A stretch of DNA of 10,372 bases from DASUBN01 sp050261675 (GCA_050261675.1 JBLNDO010000040.1:1-10372); one strand, 5' to 3'. Shown: positions 1 through 6,945, numbered from the stretch's first letter. Notes: generated by a model not told the origin, from the sequence alone. Numbers and translations: made by a program.

Positions 1-195
1 ATCGTCCACAAGGGTGCGCTCTATTTCCGTACCGACGAAGAAAGCCGGTCGGCCTATACGAAGGCCGGCAGCCGGCCGTTCAACCCCAAGGGCAAGGTGG
101 AATTGCACCGCTATTACGAAGTGCCTGTCGACGTGTTGGAAGACGCTTCCGAACTCATGGCTTGGGCCAAACGTGCCGTAAAGACCCGTGCTTGA
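1..195 (+). CDS. TfoX N-terminal-domain protein, 3' end only
   Basis: The reading frame is open from the first base and ends at TGA 193-195, leaving 64 residues of a protein that begins before the window. The visible part has the pattern of the TfoX/Sxy N-terminal domain: an LYFRTDEESR strand, a following G-x-RPF-x-PKG segment, then YYEVPVDVLEDASELMAWA, which matches the family's conserved tyrosine, V-P-x-x-x-L-E-D and helix ending in W-A. TfoX-type proteins regulate competence in some gammaproteobacteria, but most stand-alone N-terminal-domain proteins have no known role, so no competence function is claimed. The gene has no evident functional link to the arn operon downstream; a hairpin and a new -10 element lie between them. 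Family assignment is by recognised motifs; the missing 5' part means domain content cannot be fully judged. Confidence 0.72.
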   Translation: MVHKGALYFRTDEESRSAYTKAGSRPFNPKGKVELHRYYEVPVDVLEDASELMAWAKRAVKTRA

Positions 196-222
196 CCCGG
201 TACCACGGCGAAAACGCCGGGT
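195..222 (+). terminator. Hairpin after the TfoX-like gene, possible weak terminator
   Basis: Two mutually exclusive inverted repeats sit just after the stop codon. One is CGGCG (206-210) and CGCCG (215-219) around an AAAA loop; the other is ACCCGG (195-200) with CCGGGT (217-222). No T-run follows, so intrinsic termination would be weak. It may only be a 3'-end stabilising structure. Confidence 0.3.
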
Positions 223-230
223 GACTCCGA

Positions 231-236
231 TATAAT
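231..236 (+). promoter_or_regulatory. Putative sigma70 -10 element of the arn operon
   Basis: A perfect TATAAT followed by TTGCGCC lies 35 bases before the arnT start, which would give a leader of roughly 30 bases. No good -35 hexamer is present 16-18 bases upstream (the bases there read like GCGAAA), so the promoter may depend on an activator. I see no recognisable PmrA-type box in the short spacer. Confidence 0.5.
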
Positions 237-271
237 TTGCGCCTTCTCCCACCCGGACAACCGGCCACGGC

Positions 272-1918
272 ATGCTCTCAGGCACGCGCGCGAAAGCCCT
301 TCTGGCGGCAGCCCTTCTGGGCGTGGCCTGGTTCGTGGGTCTCGGCCACCGCGACCTCTTCCAGACCGACGAAGGCCGCTATGCGGAGGTTCCCCGCGAG
401 ATGCTGGCGAGCGGCGACTGGGTCACGCCGCGCCTCGACGGCATCCGGTATTTCGAGAAGCCGCCGCTGCAGTATTGGGCCACGGCCGCCGCCTTCAGCG
501 TGTTCGGCGAATCGAACGGCGTCTCGCGCCTGTGGACGGCTCTCCTGGGCTTCTTCGGCATCCTCATGACGGCCTTCACCGGTGCGCGCCTCTTCGATCG
601 CCGCACCGGCCTGTTTGCCGCGATGGTCCTCACCGGCAGCGTCTATTACGTGATCATGGGGCACTTCAACACCCTCGACATGGGCGTCACGTTCTTCATG
701 TGCGGCAGCCTGTTCGCCTTCCTGCTCGCCATGGACGCCCTGGACGTGAAGAGCCGCCGCGTCTGGATGTATCTCGCCTGGGGTTTCGCCGCCCTCGCGA
801 CGCTGAGCAAGGGGCTGGAGGCCGTGGTGCTGCCCGGCGCGGTGTTCCTGCTCTACGTGGCCATCACCCGCGATTGGCGCCGTTTCGCCCAGCTGCATAT
901 CTTCGGCGGGCTCGCCCTCTATCTCGCCATCGCCGCGCCCTGGTTCCTGCTGGTCGGCGCCCGCAATCCCGGCTTCGCGCAATTCTTCTTCGTCCACGAG
1001 CACTTCCAGCGGTTCTTGACCACGGTGCACCACCGCGTGGAGCCCTGGTGGTTCTTCATCCCCATCCTCCTGTTCGGCTTACTCTGCTTCCTGCCGCAGT
1101 TCCTGCGGGCTGTTGCGCGGCTGTTCCGCCGGGGCACCTACGATGCGGGCATGGGCAGGTTCAACCACGTGCTGTTCCTGTGGCTGTGGTGCGGCTTCAT
1201 CTTCCTGTTCTTCTCCCTCTCCGATTCCAAGCTCGGCAGCTACATCCTGCCCATCTTCCCGGCACTGGCGCTCTTGGTGGGCCGCGAACTCACGGAACTG
1301 CGCCGCCGCGACGCCATGTGGAGCGCCTTGCTCTGCATCCTGTTCGCCCTCGTGGCCCTGTGGCAGGCGCCGGAACTGCAGCAGCACAGCGATCACCTGC
1401 CGCTGGAGCTTTACCAGGCTTTCCTGCCCTGGCTCGCCGGCGGCGTGGTGTTGCTGCTCGCACTCGCGGTCGCGGGGTTCCTGCTCGCGTACTTCAACCG
1501 CGTGACCGCGGGTCTCGCGCTTCTCGCCGCCGGGTTGTTCCTGGGCACCCAGGCGCTCGCCTACGGAGCCCAGGCCCTCTCGCCGGTCTATTCGCAGCGC
1601 TCCTTGGCGAATCAGGTCGCGCCCTACGACAGGCCCGATGTGCCTTTCTACAGTCTCCAGGACTATCCCCAGTCGCTGCCGTTCTATCTCAAGCGCACCC
1701 TCGTCGTGGTGGACTACCAGGGGGAGCTGGAATTCGAGAACGACGAGTCCGCCGGCAAGTGGATTTCGGACCTGGGGGCTTTTGCCTCACAATGGCGCGC
1801 CGACAAGGAGGCCCTGGCGGTGATGCCGCCGGAGACCTACGATGCGCTGGCCAAAGAGGGGCTGCCCATGACGGTCATCGGCCGCGACCCGCAACACGTC
1901 GCCGTGAGGAAGCCATGA
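272..1918 (+). CDS. arnT: ArnT: lipid A L-Ara4N glycosyltransferase (PMT family)
   Basis: Integral inner-membrane glycosyltransferase of 548 residues, close to the roughly 550 usual for ArnT. The family transfers L-Ara4N from undecaprenyl phosphate to lipid A phosphates on the periplasmic side. Visible signatures are the N-terminal first helix, the periplasmic-loop motif TDEGRYAEVPREMLASGDW with Asp33-Glu34, YFEKPPLQYW around residues 60-69 and a second acidic site, NTLDMGV at Asp136. About a dozen hydrophobic segments follow, then a soluble C-terminal domain from about residue 450. The ATG at 272 places the DE motif where the family has it; no strong Shine-Dalgarno precedes it. It is the first gene of the arn operon, and its stop overlaps the next start (ATGA). 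Related PMT_2 transferases can use other polyprenyl sugars, but the neighbouring arn genes make L-Ara4N by far the most likely donor. Confidence 0.9.
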   Translation: MLSGTRAKALLAAALLGVAWFVGLGHRDLFQTDEGRYAEVPREMLASGDWVTPRLDGIRYFEKPPLQYWATAAAFSVFGESNGVSRLWTALLGFFGILMTAFTGARLFDRRTGLFAAMVLTGSVYYVIMGHFNTLDMGVTFFMCGSLFAFLLAMDALDVKSRRVWMYLAWGFAALATLSKGLEAVVLPGAVFLLYVAITRDWRRFAQLHIFGGLALYLAIAAPWFLLVGARNPGFAQFFFVHEHFQRFLTTVHHRVEPWWFFIPILLFGLLCFLPQFLRAVARLFRRGTYDAGMGRFNHVLFLWLWCGFIFLFFSLSDSKLGSYILPIFPALALLVGRELTELRRRDAMWSALLCILFALVALWQAPELQQHSDHLPLELYQAFLPWLAGGVVLLLALAVAGFLLAYFNRVTAGLALLAAGLFLGTQALAYGAQALSPVYSQRSLANQVAPYDRPDVPFYSLQDYPQSLPFYLKRTLVVVDYQGELEFENDESAGKWISDLGAFASQWRADKEALAVMPPETYDALAKEGLPMTVIGRDPQHVAVRKP

Positions 1919-2286
1919 ACCTGGTGAGTTTTCTCCTGGTCTTCACCGGCGTGATGCTGAACGCCGCGGCGCAATTGCTGCTCAAGGCCGGTGTCAAGGA
2001 CATGGGCATCATCCAGCTCTCGCCCTCGACCATCTTCCAGGCGGGGCTCAAGCTCGCCTTGGAGCCCCACATCCTGGGCGGCCTTACCTGCTACGTGATC
2101 AGCGTCGTGGTGTGGATCCTCGCCCTGTCGCGGGTGCAAGTGAGCATCGCCTACCCCATGCTTTCCCTGGGTTACGTGGTCACGGCATTCATCGCCTGGG
2201 CCTTCATGGGCGAGGCGGTCAACGCCATGCGGCTTACCGGCATCGCCGTGATTATTGTGGGCGTATTCCTGGTGGCGCGCAGCTAA
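1915..2286 (+). CDS. arnE: Small SMR/EamA-like membrane protein, probable L-Ara4N-lipid flippase subunit (ArnE-like)
   Basis: A 123-residue protein with four hydrophobic segments, the size and layout of small multidrug resistance-type proteins. The first helix carries N-A-A-A-Q-L-L-L-K-A-G, and the third begins IAYPMLSLGYV, which closely resembles the ArnE motif. E. coli ArnE and ArnF together are thought to flip undecaprenyl-phosphate-L-Ara4N across the inner membrane; here only one such gene is present. The start overlaps the arnT stop in ATGA, and GAGGAAG at 1906-1912 is well placed as ribosome binding site, implying translational coupling. The assignment to flippase rests on motif plus position between arnT and arnB; a generic SMR exporter is the alternative but is unlikely here. 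Confidence 0.75.
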   Translation: MNLVSFLLVFTGVMLNAAAQLLLKAGVKDMGIIQLSPSTIFQAGLKLALEPHILGGLTCYVISVVVWILALSRVQVSIAYPMLSLGYVVTAFIAWAFMGEAVNAMRLTGIAVIIVGVFLVARS

Positions 2287-2302
2287 CTTTATAAGGTTGA
2301 CG

Positions 2303-3436
2303 ATGAGCAACAAGGACTATCTGCCTTTCACCCGCCCGACCCTGGACGAAGAGACCATCCAGGGCGTGGCGGACGTGCTGCGCTCCGGCTGGATCACCTC
2401 CGGCCCCATGGTGGAGCAGTTCGAGAAGGGCCTGACGGACTACCTGGGCGGGAAGCGCCACGTGCGCACCTACCTGCATGCCACCGGCGCCATGGAAGAG
2501 GCCCTGGTGATGGCCGGCATCGGCCCCGGCGACGAGGTGATCGTCCCGGCCATGACCTTCGCCGCCACCGCCAATGTGGTGGTGCGGGTGGGCGCGAAAC
2601 CCGTGCTGGTGGATGTGGATCTGCGCAGCCGCGCCATCCTCATGGACCAGGCCGCCGCGGCCGTCACGCCGAGAACCAGGGCCATCATGCCGGTGCACCT
2701 CAACGGCATGGCGGCGGACTTGGACGCCGTCTACGCCCTGGCGAAAAAGCACAATCTCCGTGTCATCGAGGATGCGGCCCAGGCCATCGGCACCGAATAC
2801 CAGGGCAAGCGCATCGGTTCCTTCGGCGACATCGTGGTGTTCAGCTTCCACGCCAACAAGAACCTCACCACCATCGAAGGCGCCGCAGTGTCCGTGGCCA
2901 CAGCGGAGGAGGCGCGGCGCCTGGAGATCCTGCGTTTCCACGGCATCACCAAGTTCCCGGACGGCACCATGGATGTGTCCGAGGCGGCGAGCAAGCACAA
3001 CATGACCGACGTGGCGGCCCGGGTCGGCATCGGCCAGTTGAAGCGCCTGGACGAATTCAACAAGAAACGCTGCGAACTGGCCCACCGCTATTTCGAGCTG
3101 CTGGCGGACGAGTCCCTGGCGCTCCTGCCCGCCAAGGGCGATGCCGGCCACAGCTGGCACATGTTCACGCCGCTGCCTCTCTATAAGAAGTACGGCCTCG
3201 ACCGGAATACCCTCAAACAGCGCATGCATGCCTCTGGGATAGGCCTCGGCATCCATTACCAGGCCTTGAACCAGTTCAGTTTCTATAAAAAGATGGGGTA
3301 TCAGGAAGGCCAGTTCCCCAACGCCGAGCGGATCGGCAGCGAGACCCTGACTTTCCCGCTGTTTCCGACCATGCAGATGTCCGACGTGGACCGGGTGTGC
3401 GACGCTTTGAAGCGTTGCCTCACGCAAAAAGCCTGA
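2303..3436 (+). CDS. arnB: ArnB: UDP-4-keto-pentose aminotransferase (DegT/DnrJ/EryC1/StrS family)
   Basis: Cytoplasmic PLP enzyme of 377 residues (family about 380) that aminates UDP-4-keto-pentose with glutamate to give UDP-L-Ara4N. The N-terminal LPFTRPTLDEE and the RSGWITSGP segment match ArnB. Asp157 in VIEDAAQAIG should contact the PLP ring nitrogen, and Lys186 in FSFHANKNLTTIEG is the expected Schiff-base lysine. GIGLGIHYQALNQF near the C-terminus matches the ArnB substrate-site segment. The phosphate-binding turn reads HATGAM (59-64) where E. coli ArnB has an S-A-T-A-G-M pattern, a modest difference. ATG 2303 is chosen over an upstream in-frame ATG at 2255 because the longer form would intrude into the arnE-like gene, and because AAGG at 2293-2296 suits 2303. 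The protein then begins MSNKDYLPF as the family does. Confidence 0.92.
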   Translation: MSNKDYLPFTRPTLDEETIQGVADVLRSGWITSGPMVEQFEKGLTDYLGGKRHVRTYLHATGAMEEALVMAGIGPGDEVIVPAMTFAATANVVVRVGAKPVLVDVDLRSRAILMDQAAAAVTPRTRAIMPVHLNGMAADLDAVYALAKKHNLRVIEDAAQAIGTEYQGKRIGSFGDIVVFSFHANKNLTTIEGAAVSVATAEEARRLEILRFHGITKFPDGTMDVSEAASKHNMTDVAARVGIGQLKRLDEFNKKRCELAHRYFELLADESLALLPAKGDAGHSWHMFTPLPLYKKYGLDRNTLKQRMHASGIGLGIHYQALNQFSFYKKMGYQEGQFPNAERIGSETLTFPLFPTMQMSDVDRVCDALKRCLTQKA

Positions 3437-3447
3437 CGGAGTCGCCC

Positions 3448-4440
3448 ATGGCAAAACGCGCCGCCAAGAAAAAACCCTCCAAGACTTCCGCCGCGTCCCT
3501 CAACCCCGAGCTGTCGGTGGTGATCCCCGTCTACAACGAGGAAGAGTCCCTCGCTACCCTCTTCAAGCGCCTCTATCCGGCGCTGGACGGTCTGCTGCGC
3601 ACCTACGAGCTGATCTTCGTGGACGACGGCAGCGCCGACAAGTCCGCCGCCCTGCTCGCCGCCCAGTTCGAGAAACGCCCGGATGTGACCCGGGTGGTGC
3701 TGCTTCAGAGCAATTTCGGCCAGCACGCCGCCATCCTCGCGGGCTTTTCCGCCTCCCGCGGCGATGCGGTGGTGACGCTGGATGCCGACCTGCAGAACCC
3801 GCCGGAGGAGATCGGCAAGCTCCTGAAGAAGATGGACGAGGGTTACGACTACGTGGGCAGCATCCGCAAGAGCCGCCAGGACAGCTGGTGGCGCAAGGGC
3901 GCCTCCCGTCTCATGAACCGCCTCCGCGAGCGCATCACCAAGGTGACCATGACCGACCAGGGCTGCATGCTGCGCGCCTATTCGCGCCACGTCATCGAGG
4001 CCATCAACAACACTAGCGAGATCAACACCTTCATTCCCGCCCTGGCCTACCTCTATTCTCTGAAGCCCGTGGAGATCGAGGTGGAACACAGCGAGCGGGA
4101 GGCGGGGCGTTCCAAGTATTCGCTCTACAGCCTGATCCGCCTCAATTTCGACCTCGTCACCGGGTTCTCGGTGATGCCGCTGCAGGTGTTCTCTTTCTTC
4201 GGCGTGCTCATCGCCGGCGGCTCGTTCGTGCTGTTCCTGATCCTCGTTGGCTACCGGCTCGTCAATCCGGCGGGTACGGTGCAAGGCGTGTTCACCCTGT
4301 TCGCCGCCGTGTTCTTCTTCATCGGCATCCTGTTGTTCGGCATCGGTCTCCTGGGCGAGTACATCGGCCGCATCTACCAGGAAGTGCAGCGCCGGCCGCG
4401 TTTCTTGATCCGCTCCATCCTCGAGAAGCAGACCCGATGA
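3448..4440 (+). CDS. arnC: ArnC: undecaprenyl-phosphate 4-deoxy-4-formamido-L-arabinose transferase (GT2)
   Basis: Membrane-anchored family 2 glycosyltransferase of 330 residues that moves formylated L-Ara4N from UDP to undecaprenyl phosphate on the cytoplasmic face. A short lysine-rich leader (about 25 residues) precedes the GT-A fold: SVVIPVYNEEES, FVDDGS with Asp59-Asp60, the metal-binding LDADLQNPPEE (Asp112, Asp114), and then RQDSWWRKGASRLMNRL and GCMLRAYSRH, both strongly ArnC-like. Two C-terminal transmembrane helices, about 247-272 and 281-306, are followed by GEYIGRIYQEVQRRPR. ATG 3448 has GGAG at 3438-3441, six bases upstream; an earlier ATG at 3397 would overlap arnB by 40 bases and lacks support. 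Polyprenol-phosphate glucose/mannose synthases are relatives, but the RQDSW and GCMLRAY matches and the context favour ArnC. Confidence 0.92.
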   Translation: MAKRAAKKKPSKTSAASLNPELSVVIPVYNEEESLATLFKRLYPALDGLLRTYELIFVDDGSADKSAALLAAQFEKRPDVTRVVLLQSNFGQHAAILAGFSASRGDAVVTLDADLQNPPEEIGKLLKKMDEGYDYVGSIRKSRQDSWWRKGASRLMNRLRERITKVTMTDQGCMLRAYSRHVIEAINNTSEINTFIPALAYLYSLKPVEIEVEHSEREAGRSKYSLYSLIRLNFDLVTGFSVMPLQVFSFFGVLIAGGSFVLFLILVGYRLVNPAGTVQGVFTLFAAVFFFIGILLFGIGLLGEYIGRIYQEVQRRPRFLIRSILEKQTR

Positions 4441-5378
4441 GCGGACGCGTCGGTTCCGCCAGCGCGGTGGTGTTCGCCTACCATGACGTGGGTGTGCGCT
4501 GCCTGTCGGTGCTGCTCGCTTACGGGGTGCATGTGCCGCTGGTCGTCACCCACGAGGATGACCCCAAGGAGGAGATCTGGTTCGGCAGCGTGAAGCGGCT
4601 CGCCGAGCTTAACGGTATCCCGGTGGCGACACCCGACGACCCGAACAAGGGCGACCTCGCCCAAAAGGTCGCGGCGCTGAAACCCGATTTCCTGTTCTCC
4701 TTCTATTACCGTTTCATGCTGGGCGGACCCTTCCTGCAGGCGCCGAGCCGCGGCGCTCTCAACATGCACGGTTCGCTCCTGCCCAAGTACCGCGGCCGCG
4801 TGCCGGTGAACTGGGCGGTGGTGCACGGCGAGCGCCAGACCGGCGCCAGCCTGCATTACATGCAGATGAAGCCGGACGCCGGTGACTTGGTGGACCAGCA
4901 GGCGGTGCCCATCCTGCCGGACGACACCGCCCGGGACGTGTTCAACAAGGTCACGGTGGCGGCGGAGCAGGTCCTGGACCGCAGCCTGCCGCATCTGGTG
5001 CTGGGCACCGCGGGCCGCAAACCCCTGGACCTTAGGGATGGCAGCTACTACGGCCGCCGCCGCCCGGAGGACGGGCGTGTAGACTGGAAGCAGCCCGCCT
5101 GGACGGTGCACAACCTGATCCGTGCCGTGGCGCCGCCGTACCCGGGCGCCTTCAGCAAGGCGGACGGCAAGCCGCTCCGGCTGCTCTTGAGCCATTACCC
5201 GGACCAGGCGGCGAAGCACAAGACGCCGGTCCTGTATACCGATTCCGGCCGCTGCTACGCCGATTGCGGCGACGGCAAGCGGGTGGAGATCCTGAAACTC
5301 GAATTGGAAGGCCGCACCCTGGATGCCGCGCAGTTCGCGCGGGAACACGGCGCCAAGCCGCTCTCACTCGGAGATTGA
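4437..5378 (+). CDS. arnA: ArnA formyltransferase half as a separate protein (UDP-L-Ara4N formyltransferase)
   Basis: A 313-residue protein equivalent to the N-terminal domain of the roughly 660-residue bifunctional ArnA of E. coli. It should transfer formyl from N10-formyltetrahydrofolate to the 4-amine of UDP-L-Ara4N. It shows VVFAYHDVG near the start, FSFYYRFML, and the formyltransferase core N-M-H-G-S-L-L-P-K-Y-R-G with Asn109 and His111. Asp147 in KPDAGDLVDQQ completes the Asn/His/Asp catalytic set. HNLIRAVAPPYPGAF and a C-terminal ICGDG-like CGDGKRVEI match the tRNA-formyltransferase-type C-terminal subdomain, so the domain is complete. The start overlaps the arnC stop (ATGA). It ends three bases before the decarboxylase start, so the two ArnA activities are separate polypeptides here, adjacent and probably coupled. 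Confidence 0.9.
   Translation: MSGRVGSASAVVFAYHDVGVRCLSVLLAYGVHVPLVVTHEDDPKEEIWFGSVKRLAELNGIPVATPDDPNKGDLAQKVAALKPDFLFSFYYRFMLGGPFLQAPSRGALNMHGSLLPKYRGRVPVNWAVVHGERQTGASLHYMQMKPDAGDLVDQQAVPILPDDTARDVFNKVTVAAEQVLDRSLPHLVLGTAGRKPLDLRDGSYYGRRRPEDGRVDWKQPAWTVHNLIRAVAPPYPGAFSKADGKPLRLLLSHYPDQAAKHKTPVLYTDSGRCYADCGDGKRVEILKLELEGRTLDAAQFAREHGAKPLSLGD
5370..5373 (+). promoter_or_regulatory. Ribosome binding site fixing the GTG start of the decarboxylase
   Basis: GGAG sits seven bases before GTG 5381 and lies inside the last codons of the formyltransferase gene. It decides the start: the upstream in-frame ATG at 5264 would add 39 residues that resemble nothing in ArnA and overlap the preceding gene by over 100 bases. 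Confidence 0.7.
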
Positions 5379-5380
5379 AA

Positions 5381-6433
5381 GTGAAAAAGATATTGATCCT
5401 GGGCGTCAACGGCTTCATCGGCCACCACCTGAGCAAGCGCATCATCGAGACCACGGACTGGGAAGTCCACGGCATGGACATGTTCTCCGACAAGGTCGCC
5501 GACCTCCTGGGGAGCCCGCGGTTCAATTTCTTCGAGGGCGACATCACCATCAACCGGGAGTGGGTGGAATACCACGTGCGCAAGTGCGACGTGGTGCTGC
5601 CGCTGGTGGCCATCGCCACGCCCGCCACCTACGTGAAGGACCCGCTCCGGGTATTCGAGCTCGACTTCGAGGCGAACCTGCCCATCGTGCGCCAGTGCGT
5701 GAAGTACCGGAAGCGCGTGCTGTTCCCGTCCACCTCCGAGGTCTACGGCATGTGCCGCGATGCGGGCTTCGACCCCTATACCTCGGAGCTCATCCTCGGG
5801 CCCATCAACAAGCCCCGCTGGATCTACAGCTGCAGCAAGCAGCTCATGGATCGGGTCATCGCCGCCTACGGCGACCGCGAGGGCCTGGCCTACACCCTGT
5901 TCCGTCCCTTCAACTGGATCGGCCCCGGCCTCGATTCCATCTACACCCCGAAGGAGGGCAGTTCCCGCGTGGTGACCCAGTTCTTGGGCCAGATCGTGCG
6001 CGGCGAGACCATCAAGCTCGTGGACGGAGGCGCCCGCAAGCGCGCCTATACCTACGTGGACGACGGCATCGACGCCCTCATGTCCATCATCGAGAACAAG
6101 GGCGGCGCCGCCGACAAGCGCATCTACAACATCGGCAATCCGAAGAACAGCCACTCCGTGAAGGAACTGGCGGACATGATGATGGAGATCGCGCTCTCCA
6201 TGCCCGAGTACGCCGACAGCGCCAAGAAGGTGAAGCTCCTCAACGTCAGCGCCGACGATTACTACGGAAAGGGCTACCAGGACGTGGAGAACCGCCTGCC
6301 CAGCATCGAGCACACCCGCAAGGAACTCGGTTGGGAGCCGAAGGTGGACATGAAGACCGCGCTCCGGAAGCTCTTCGAGTTCTACAAGAGCCACGTGCCG
6401 GAGGCACGTCGCCTGGTGGAGGAAAGCGCCTGA
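5381..6433 (+). CDS. arnA: ArnA decarboxylase half as a separate protein (UDP-glucuronate 4-dehydrogenase/decarboxylase)
   Basis: A 350-residue short-chain dehydrogenase of the extended type, equal to the C-terminal domain of E. coli ArnA. It uses NAD+ to convert UDP-glucuronate to UDP-4-keto-pentose and CO2, the first committed step. The NAD-binding GVNGFIG is at 8-14; then CDVVLPLVAIATP, FPSTSEVYGMC with Ser119-Glu120, the catalytic Tyr149-x3-Lys153 in WIYSCSKQLMD, FRPFNWIG with Asn178, and Arg305 in YYGKGYQDVENRLPS. In E. coli ArnA the equivalent Ser433, Glu434, Asn492 and Arg619 serve substrate binding and decarboxylation, so the enzyme looks active. The start is GTG, supported by GGAG seven bases upstream and by alignment with ArnA. 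A UDP-xylose synthase is the nearest alternative, but the CDVVLPLVAIATP and YQDVE-R-x-PS segments are ArnA-like. Confidence 0.9.
   Translation: MKKILILGVNGFIGHHLSKRIIETTDWEVHGMDMFSDKVADLLGSPRFNFFEGDITINREWVEYHVRKCDVVLPLVAIATPATYVKDPLRVFELDFEANLPIVRQCVKYRKRVLFPSTSEVYGMCRDAGFDPYTSELILGPINKPRWIYSCSKQLMDRVIAAYGDREGLAYTLFRPFNWIGPGLDSIYTPKEGSSRVVTQFLGQIVRGETIKLVDGGARKRAYTYVDDGIDALMSIIENKGGAADKRIYNIGNPKNSHSVKELADMMMEIALSMPEYADSAKKVKLLNVSADDYYGKGYQDVENRLPSIEHTRKELGWEPKVDMKTALRKLFEFYKSHVPEARRLVEESA
6418..6425 (+). promoter_or_regulatory. Strong Shine-Dalgarno GGAGGAAA before the lipoprotein gene
   Basis: This purine run is an excellent match to the anti-Shine-Dalgarno, but it ends 16 bases (counted from GGAGG) before the first ATG, 6439. 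It is instead seven bases before CTG 6430, which is in the same frame and overlaps the upstream stop as CTGA. Either initiation is at CTG or the site works poorly for the ATG. Confidence 0.4.
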
Positions 6434-6438
6434 TCCAA

Positions 6439-6945
6439 ATGGGCAAGAAACGGCGACCCGTGTTGCGGGTGATCGCCGCCATGGCACTCACCTTGTGCGG
6501 CTGTTGGAACGGCAAGGATCAGTACCGGAAATTCGAGGAGGAGGGGCGCGCCCGCGGCGTTCCGCTGCTCATCTATGACATCTCGGCGAACGATCCGCAC
6601 CGGTTTTTGGACCAGGAGCCCTTGGGCATAGCCTTCCTGAATACCCAGGATGTACCCATAGCGTCCATCACTCTGACCCTCGCCGTTTGCAACACCATGG
6701 GACAGGCCGCCCAGCCCCGGGATATCCGTTTAGTGGGGCCGTTCGAGCCACGCACCTCGTTCATCTTGAATCCGATGGGCCCTCCAGATAGCTCTGGGAA
6801 TGAGACCCACGTCATGCTGTCCCACATGGTGATCAGCGCCGTGGAAATAACCGATGCCAGCGGTAAACACAGTTTCGCGGGCAGGGAAGTCGGCGTGTTG
6901 CTGGACGAGCGTGTAGCGAATTATTGCATCGCGAGGGCTATGTGA
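6439..6945 (+). CDS. Uncharacterised small lipoprotein in the arn operon
   Basis: A 168-residue protein I do not recognise. It starts MGKKRRP, followed by a hydrophobic stretch (about 8-19) and LCGC, a plausible lipobox with Cys22 as the lipidated residue (the Cys at -2 is unusual). This predicts export and membrane anchoring. After a charged linker, residues about 60-150 alternate hydrophobic and polar residues with N-T-Q-D-V-P-I-A-S-I, C-N-T-M-G, VGPFEP and ISAVEITDASGK; this resembles small Ig-like beta-sandwich domains with a YN-x-x-G and GP-x-x-P pattern. Two later cysteines, 84 and 163, could form a disulfide. Its codons (ATA, TTA) look less GC-biased than its neighbours. The gene lies 5 bases after the decarboxylase stop, and its stop overlaps the arnD start, so it is co-transcribed and coupled. 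A role in L-Ara4N modification is inference only. Translation might start at CTG 6430. Confidence 0.75.
   Translation: MGKKRRPVLRVIAAMALTLCGCWNGKDQYRKFEEEGRARGVPLLIYDISANDPHRFLDQEPLGIAFLNTQDVPIASITLTLAVCNTMGQAAQPRDIRLVGPFEPRTSFILNPMGPPDSSGNETHVMLSHMVISAVEITDASGKHSFAGREVGVLLDERVANYCIARAM
6933..6937 (+). promoter_or_regulatory. Ribosome binding site supporting GTG start of arnD
   Basis: GAGGG lies four bases before GTG 6942. The alternative ATG at 6924 has no comparable purine run upstream, so this site decides the arnD start. Confidence 0.55.

Noticed and set aside
206..219. Classical intrinsic terminator for the TfoX-like gene
   Set aside because: The stem is only 5 bp and no T-run follows; kept only as a low-confidence hairpin.
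278..1033. Long open frame on the minus strand across arnT
   Set aside because: It is the antisense shadow of a GC-rich gene: composition is dominated by E, G, A, H and R, with no recognisable motif, and the + strand frame is clearly ArnT.
475..1914. Fusion-like frame running through arnT into the arnE-like gene
   Set aside because: The first part is an out-of-frame, arginine/proline-rich reading of arnT; only the portion from 1915 has membrane-protein character.
2252..3454. 400-codon minus-strand open frame opposite arnB
   Set aside because: Histidine- and glycine-rich low-information sequence mirroring arnB codons; arnB has all expected catalytic motifs on the + strand.
5323..6438. Long upstream extension of the lipoprotein frame
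   Set aside because: The extension is an out-of-frame reading of the decarboxylase gene, rich in R, G and H; the signal peptide at 6439 marks the true beginning.
5255..6487. 410-codon minus-strand open frame opposite the decarboxylase
   Set aside because: Same antisense effect of high third-position GC; no domain pattern, and it would span three gene boundaries.
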